Source of the DNA: an uncultured Collinsella sp.
GTDB taxonomy: Bacteria; Actinomycetota; Coriobacteriia; Coriobacteriales; Coriobacteriaceae
Direction of reading: 5' to 3'
DNA: 64,000 nt
Assembly: GCA_902482035.1 (NCBI GenBank)
Contig: CABSYW010000010.1
Coordinates: 1 to 64,000 of the forward strand
A program made the translations under genes and the position numbers. The number at the start of each line of letters is the position of its first letter. Position 1 is the first letter of the stretch. Below the pieces are notes generated by a model, which was not told where the DNA came from, searched no databases, and saw nothing but the letters and a program-made list of their open reading frames with translations. Of the stretch, positions 60,336 to 64,000 are shown in pieces.

Positions 60336-61754
60336 CTAACCTTCCTGCTCCTGATACTTCGAGATAAGGTCTCGGTACCAATACCAGCTCTTTTTGGGGG
60401 TGCGCTCCAGATTGTTCTCGAAGTCGATATGGACAAGTCCGTATCGTTTTTCGTAGCCGTTGATCCAGCTATACAGATCCATCGTCGACCAGAGGTAGTA
60501 GCCCTCAACGCACGCGCCGTCGCGCTTAGCCCTCATCATGTGCTCGATGAACTGGCCCAGAAGCTCAATGCGGTCATCATCGTGGATCATTCCGTCTGCG
60601 TCTGGTTGCTCATAGGCGCCATGTCCGTTTTCCGTAATAAAGATGCGGGGCGCGTCATAGCGCTCGTGGACATCCATGATGGTTGAATACATGCAACTTG
60701 GGAGTATTTCGCGGCCCCATTTATTGCGGGGAACATTGCTGTCGCGGGCGCTTTCAAACAAGGGCGCAATGCATTTTCCTTCGACCCTTTTGCTCGAACC
60801 GCCCTTATTGTTCGCCGAAACGGCAAGCTCTCCACCGTGCCAGTCGGTTACATACTCTCGGCAATACACGTTGAGTCCAATAAAATCGACTTTACCGTCT
60901 CTGAATTCTTCTACGTCATTTGGGGATCGATAGAGCGAGACGCCAAGTTTTTCAAGGATTTCGTCCATTTCTGGCGGCAGTTGACCCTGAAGTGCTGGTG
61001 CCAGAATCATGCGATTGGCGAAAAAGTCTGCGTATCGAAATACGTCATCGGGGTGCTCGGTTGCCGGGTCGAGTTCGACAACGCCGCCATCGTGGACGGC
61101 GCCGATGATGCCGTCGTAGCCCATTTGACGATATGCTCGGACTGCGAGTGCGCTTGCGCGCATCAGGTTGTACTGAAACTGCATGTACGACTGAACGTCG
61201 AGCGATCGATTGGGGGGATAGTTGCCCAACATGTTTACGCAGTAGCTGTAGAAATGCGGCTCGTTAACGGTAGCCCAGATTTTGACGCGGTCTCCAAAGC
61301 GCTCAAAGCAAATCTTGGCGTATTTGCAGAACCACTCTGCCATATCGTTGTTCAGCCATCCGCCTTTGCAAGCAAGCGTGAATGGCAGATCGTAATGGAA
61401 CAGCGTAACGTTGGGCTCTATGCCATTTTCGAGGCAGCAATCAATGACCCGATTATAAAAATCGATACCCTTTTCATTCACTTCACCGATACCCGTGGGG
61501 ATGATTCGACTCCATGAAAGAGAGAAGCGATAGGTGTTTTGTCCGCCTTCTTTCATCATGCGGATATCTTCTTCATAGCGATGGTAGAAGTCGCAAGATA
61601 CATCACCGTCAACATGGTTGATGTTCTTATTGCTTGTGTGGTTAAAGAAATCCCACTCGCCAAGGCCTTTGCCGTCTTCGTTCCAGGCACCCTCGCACTG
61701 ATAAGACGCCGTGGCGGAACCCCAGAGAAACGGGATGTTGTTCACGTTGCCCAT
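60336..61754 (-). CDS. Glycoside hydrolase family 1, probable 6-phospho-beta-glucosidase
   Basis: Start at 61754 (MGNVNNIPFLWG) after GGAAAGGGGATTC. The 472-residue protein has the GH1 N-terminal signature FLWGSATASYQCEGAWNEDG, the acid/base Glu in ATVNEPHFYSY, YRFSLSWSRI and the nucleophile Glu in RIFITENGHGAYE, closing with WSTMDLYSWINGYEKRYGLV. Because it is co-transcribed with a PTS permease, its substrate is probably a 6-phosphorylated beta-glucoside. The C-terminal KRYGLVHID reads like a non-phospho enzyme in places, so phospho-specificity is an inference from context. Confidence 0.92.
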   Translation of the reverse strand: MGNVNNIPFLWGSATASYQCEGAWNEDGKGLGEWDFFNHTSNKNINHVDGDVSCDFYHRYEEDIRMMKEGGQNTYRFSLSWSRIIPTGIGEVNEKGIDFYNRVIDCCLENGIEPNVTLFHYDLPFTLACKGGWLNNDMAEWFCKYAKICFERFGDRVKIWATVNEPHFYSYCVNMLGNYPPNRSLDVQSYMQFQYNLMRASALAVRAYRQMGYDGIIGAVHDGGVVELDPATEHPDDVFRYADFFANRMILAPALQGQLPPEMDEILEKLGVSLYRSPNDVEEFRDGKVDFIGLNVYCREYVTDWHGGELAVSANNKGGSSKRVEGKCIAPLFESARDSNVPRNKWGREILPSCMYSTIMDVHERYDAPRIFITENGHGAYEQPDADGMIHDDDRIELLGQFIEHMMRAKRDGACVEGYYLWSTMDLYSWINGYEKRYGLVHIDFENNLERTPKKSWYWYRDLISKYQEQEG

Positions 61755-61821
61755 GAATCCCCTTTCCATCATTCAACACGGTGGATACGTGTGGCGGAAT
61801 TACGATTAAGATGACGTCAAC

Positions 61822-61866
61822 TGATTTGAATCATAGGAGAACGACCAAAGCTGTTTGATTCAATAA
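61822..61866. promoter_or_regulatory. Candidate RpiR operators in the divergent intergenic region
   Basis: TGATT-TG-AATCA (61822-61833) and TTTGATTCAATAAA (about 61854-61867) are two related AT-rich palindromes placed between the divergent GH1 and RpiR genes. Confidence 0.5.
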
Positions 61867-61905
61867 ATGAACTATGATTTCGAGGAGAGCGGAAAGAGGG
61901 ATCAC

Positions 61906-62742
61906 GTGAATATCAATGACTTCGATGTGCTCAATCGCATTAGCTCCATCATCAACAGCGAGTTTGGGTCAAACGATGCCGCCATCGTTCGATATCTCAT
62001 CGCTCACATTAGGCGTTCGAGCGAAATCAATGTTGCCACAATAACCCGCGATGCATTCGTGACCCGTTCCGCTGTTCGTCGTTTCTGCAATCGATTGGGC
62101 TACCAGTCTCTTAGCGATTTGAAAGAATCATTTACTCAATCAGTCTTTCCAAGCGACTTAAGCCATCGAGAGGAGGAATTAGGCTACGAGGAGTACAGGG
62201 CAGAGCTCGACGTTCGCATGATCGAGATGTTCGCTGAGGTTGAAAGCGGCGTGTCCGATATCGCTATTAAGCACCTTGCCGACGAAATTGATGGCCATAA
62301 AAACGTTGAAATCTGGTGCACCAATAATGTGAGCGCCAATCTCGTACGATTTCAGCAGGAAATGTTTTATGCGGGCAAGATAGTTCGCATAGTTGCTGGG
62401 GCTAACGTCGCGGAATTGAAAAACATGGGAGACGCTTCGCAGTCATTGATAATTCTCGTATCGGTCTCCGGGCTATTTGCGTCCCAGGCGCGTGAGTATC
62501 TTGATTGCCGTTCGGGCAGGAAGATTCTAATTACTGCGTTTAGCAACGATGACAAATCGAGGTCTTTTGACCGTGTATATCGTCTTGGTAATGCGGGAAA
62601 CGGAATTGACCGACTCGGCGTTTATTCGAAATACGCCATGACCTATTTCTTCGACTTGCTATCGTCGTGTTACTTGAGTCGCTACCCCTGCACCAAGGGG
62701 GAGCCGCTCTATGGGTCTACTTTGGTCTGGCCCGAGCAGTAG
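61906..62742 (+). CDS. RpiR/MurR family transcriptional regulator
   Basis: I prefer the GTG at 61906 (VNINDFDVLNRI) because AAAGAGGGATCAC is an ideal ribosome binding site; an ATG at 61867 would add 13 residues. The 278-residue protein has an N-terminal HTH_6 (IVRYLIAHIRRSSEINVATI, then TRDAFVTRSAVRRFCNRLGY) and a C-terminal SIS-type sugar-phosphate-binding domain (VEIWCTNNVSANLVRFQQEM, SLIILVSVSGLFASQ). It is divergent from the GH1-PTS operon and probably controls it in response to a sugar phosphate. Its SIS domain is rather divergent. Confidence 0.87.
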   Translation: MNINDFDVLNRISSIINSEFGSNDAAIVRYLIAHIRRSSEINVATITRDAFVTRSAVRRFCNRLGYQSLSDLKESFTQSVFPSDLSHREEELGYEEYRAELDVRMIEMFAEVESGVSDIAIKHLADEIDGHKNVEIWCTNNVSANLVRFQQEMFYAGKIVRIVAGANVAELKNMGDASQSLIILVSVSGLFASQAREYLDCRSGRKILITAFSNDDKSRSFDRVYRLGNAGNGIDRLGVYSKYAMTYFFDLLSSCYLSRYPCTKGEPLYGSTLVWPEQ

Positions 62743-62772
62743 CGGCTCTATAGTTCTCCCGTCTGGAGAATG

Positions 62773-62833
62773 AGCGTGGATAATCTCCGCTTTGGGCTTA
62801 GAGCCGCGCTAAAAGCGGGAGATTATCCACGCT
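62773..62833. repeat. Inverted repeat, right flank of the beta-glucoside cassette
   Basis: AGCGTGGATAATCTCCGCTT pairs with AAGCGGGAGATTATCCACGC (one extra base) around an 18-base loop. It contains the right copy of the flanking repeat. The 62834-63049 interval shows no gene that I can support. Confidence 0.85.
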
Positions 62834-63049
62834 TGAACGTGCCGTGGAAGCACGATCGTGACCTATGTAATAGTGCAAGAGGGTCGGTATCGAAGGTCGA
62901 TGCTGCAGATGTACTCCACCGTGACAAAGTGTTCCCTCGGGAAATGTCACCAGCGTAGCCAAATCCATCGTCCTTCATATCCAAACTCAACAAAACCGCA
63001 GGTCACAGCTATATAGATACGCCCGGCACCGTGTATCTAGAGGTTTTCG

Positions 63050-63079
63050 TTGACAGCCCCCAAGGTTGCATCGTATTAT
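63050..63079 (+). promoter_or_regulatory. Promoter of the tRNA-tuf cluster
   Basis: TTGACA, an 18-base spacer and TATTAT, about 65 bases before tRNA-Tyr. Confidence 0.8.
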
Positions 63080-63141
63080 CTTTTTCGTTCGCGGGGGCGG
63101 CGGTCCAAAAGACCAAAGGACCTGCGGATACTTGAACGATT

Positions 63142-63223
63142 GGGAGTTTGCCCGAGTGGTTAATGGGGACGGGCTGTAAACCCGTTGGCTCTGCCTACAT
63201 AGGTTCGAATCCTATAGCTCCCA
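63142..63223 (+). tRNA. tRNA-Tyr (anticodon GTA)
   Basis: Acceptor GGGAGTT / AGCTCCC, anticodon stem ACGGG/CCCGT with loop CTGTAAA, a long class II variable arm, T-arm TAGGTTCGAATCCTA. The sequence after the discriminator A is CCC, so CCA is not encoded. Confidence 0.94.
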
Positions 63224-63233
63224 CCCGTCAAGT

Positions 63234-63309
63234 GCCTGTATAGCTCAGTCGGTAGAGCACTTCGTTGGTAACGAAGAGGTCACCAGTTCAAGTCTGGTTG
63301 CAGGCTCCA
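63234..63309 (+). tRNA. tRNA-Thr (anticodon GGT)
   Basis: Acceptor GCCTGTA / TGCAGGC, anticodon stem CTTCG/CGAAG with loop TTGGTAA, T-arm CCAGTTCAAGTCTGG, CCA encoded. Confidence 0.94.
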
Positions 63310-63312
63310 TCC

Positions 63313-63389
63313 GGCGGTGTAGCTCAGTTGGTTAGAGCACACGGTTCATACCCGTGGCGTCACTGGTTCGAATCCAGTCACCGCTACCA
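63313..63389 (+). tRNA. tRNA-Met (anticodon CAT), elongator type
   Basis: Acceptor GGCGGTG / CACCGCT, anticodon stem CACGG/CCGTG with loop TTCATAC, T-arm CTGGTTCGAATCCAG, CCA encoded. The A11-T24-type features of initiators are not evident, so elongator Met is assigned; CAT for a lysidine-modified Ile tRNA cannot be fully excluded. Confidence 0.88.
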
Positions 63390-63400
63390 TAGGTAACACG

Positions 63401-63432
63401 GTGGCTTCTCAATAGTATGTTGAGAGGCCACT
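63401..63432 (+). terminator. Hairpin between the tRNAs and tuf
   Basis: GTGGCTTCTCAA / TTGAGAGGCCAC with one mismatch and no clear U-tract. It may be a processing site in a tRNA-tuf transcript. Confidence 0.55.
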
Positions 63433-63485
63433 ATGGTATAAAGGCAAAGTCCCGTCCGGGGACGACCTGTTTAGAGGAGGGCTTT

Positions 63486-64000
63486 ATGGCCAAAGAGAAG
63501 TTTGAGCGCACTAAGCCGCATGTTAACATCGGCACCATTGGTCACGTCGACCACGGCAAGACCACGCTGACCGCTGCCATCACCAAGGTTCTCTCCGAGA
63601 CCGAGGGCTGCAAGGCTGACTTCACTGCGTTCGAGAACATCGACAAGGCTCCCGAGGAGCGCGAGCGCGGCATCACGATCTCCGTTTCCCACGTTGAGTA
63701 CGAGACCGCTGCCCGTCACTACGCTCACGTTGACTGCCCGGGCCACGCTGACTACGTCAAGAACATGATCTCCGGTGCTGCTCAGATGGACGGCGCTATC
63801 CTGGTCATCGCCGCTACCGACGGCCCCATGGCTCAGACCCGCGAGCACATCCTGCTCGCCCGTCAGGTCGGCGTTCCCTACATCGTCGTCTTCCTGAACA
63901 AGTGCGACATGGTCGACGATGACGAGCTCATCGACCTCGTCGAGATGGAGACCCGTGAGCTCCTCTCCGAGTACGATTTCCCCGGCGACGACATCCCCGT
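63486..64000 (+). CDS. tuf: Elongation factor Tu, N-terminal part (runs off the window)
   Basis: The frame from ATG at 63486 continues without a stop to the window end. It reads [20 protein letters not shown], the P-loop [10 protein letters not shown], the switch I region with [10 protein letters not shown], the G3 motif [32 protein letters not shown] and the G4 motif NKCD. This is EF-Tu, the GTPase that delivers aminoacyl-tRNA to the ribosome. About 171 of roughly 400 residues are present. AGAGGAGGGCTTT precedes the ATG. Its place behind three tRNA genes is a conserved bacterial arrangement. Confidence 0.97.
   Translation, partial: MAKEKFERTKPHVNIGTIGHVDHGKTTLTAAITKVLSETEGCKADFTAFENIDKAPEERERGITISVSHVEYETAARHYAHVDCPGHADYVKNMISGAAQMDGAILVIAATDGPMAQTREHILLARQVGVPYIVVFLNKCDMVDDDELIDLVEMETRELLSEYDFPGDDIP

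Noticed and set aside
62770..62958. Small reading frame of 62 codons after rpiR
   Set aside because: It lies largely over an inverted repeat and has no ribosome binding site or similarity.

Overview
The window looks like a chromosomal segment of a gut Coriobacteriia, most likely Collinsella or a close relative. This rests on the high GC, the AmaP/DUF2273/Asp23 operon, the fused EcfA ATPases behind an FMN riboswitch, the Gram-positive style gene orders (disA-ispD-ispF-cysS-rlmB-yacP; murE-murI-rph-rdgB-dtd; tRNAs-tuf) and the many short hairpin repeats between genes. I identified the genus by recognition, not by a database search. Almost all of the window is ordinary core genome, densely coded and mostly on the + strand.

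Layout. 1-6.8 kb: 3' part of a DUF6020-like membrane protein (reading frame broken at the left edge), yebC, an AmaP/DUF2273/Asp23 envelope-stress operon, a YitT transporter-like protein and a zinc-ribbon DUF4013 membrane protein. 6.8-10.1 kb: an M20 amidohydrolase (-) and a YtcJ-type amidohydrolase (+). 10.2-12.8 kb: groES-groEL between two very large nested palindromes. 12.9-16.5 kb: FMN riboswitch, ribU, double EcfA ATPase and ecfT, forming a riboflavin importer. 16.5-17.5 kb: two paralogous PPOX-type flavoproteins separated by a perfect 38-bp inverted repeat. 17.6-22.7 kb: argC, argJ, argB and argD with ArgR-like boxes. 22.7-23.4 kb: decayed repeats and tRNA-Val. 23.4-25.5 kb: asnB (-) with an attenuator-like leader. 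25.7-35.6 kb: a housekeeping run (murE, HAD phosphatase, murI, rph, rdgB, dtd, veg-like, ispE, tRNA-Pro, tatA, greA, lysS).

35.9-38.3 kb: a ThrE-type exporter and a DUF2798 membrane protein. 38.5-43.7 kb: a perfect 21-bp palindrome, a 1479-residue double acyl-CoA dehydratase activase/dehydratase protein and an overlapping TetR regulator, a likely self-regulated unit. 43.9-48.2 kb: clpC and pepD. 48.4-50.2 kb: a hipBA module whose hipA is split by one extra base in an A-tract. 50.2-51.0 kb: mntP with a manganese (yybP-ykoY) riboswitch. 51.2-56.7 kb: disA, ispD, ispF, cysS, rlmB, yacP. 56.7-58.2 kb: an HTH plus HipA-like kinase in one chain, with a 27-bp perfect palindrome covering its ribosome binding site. 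58.3-62.9 kb: tRNA-Thr, two tandem 47-bp palindromic modules, and a beta-glucoside cassette (GH1, PTS EIIBC, divergent RpiR) flanked by similar direct repeats. 63.1-64 kb: tRNA-Tyr, tRNA-Thr, tRNA-Met and the start of tuf.

The most notable non-routine signals are the HTH-kinase with its palindrome, the activase/TetR/operator unit, the tandem 47-bp palindromes, the nested giant intergenic palindromes, the GGGACRGG hairpin family, the LysRS fused to a C-terminal tRNA-binding domain, and the attenuator-like leader of asnB. I recognised families by eye from motifs; no search was run.
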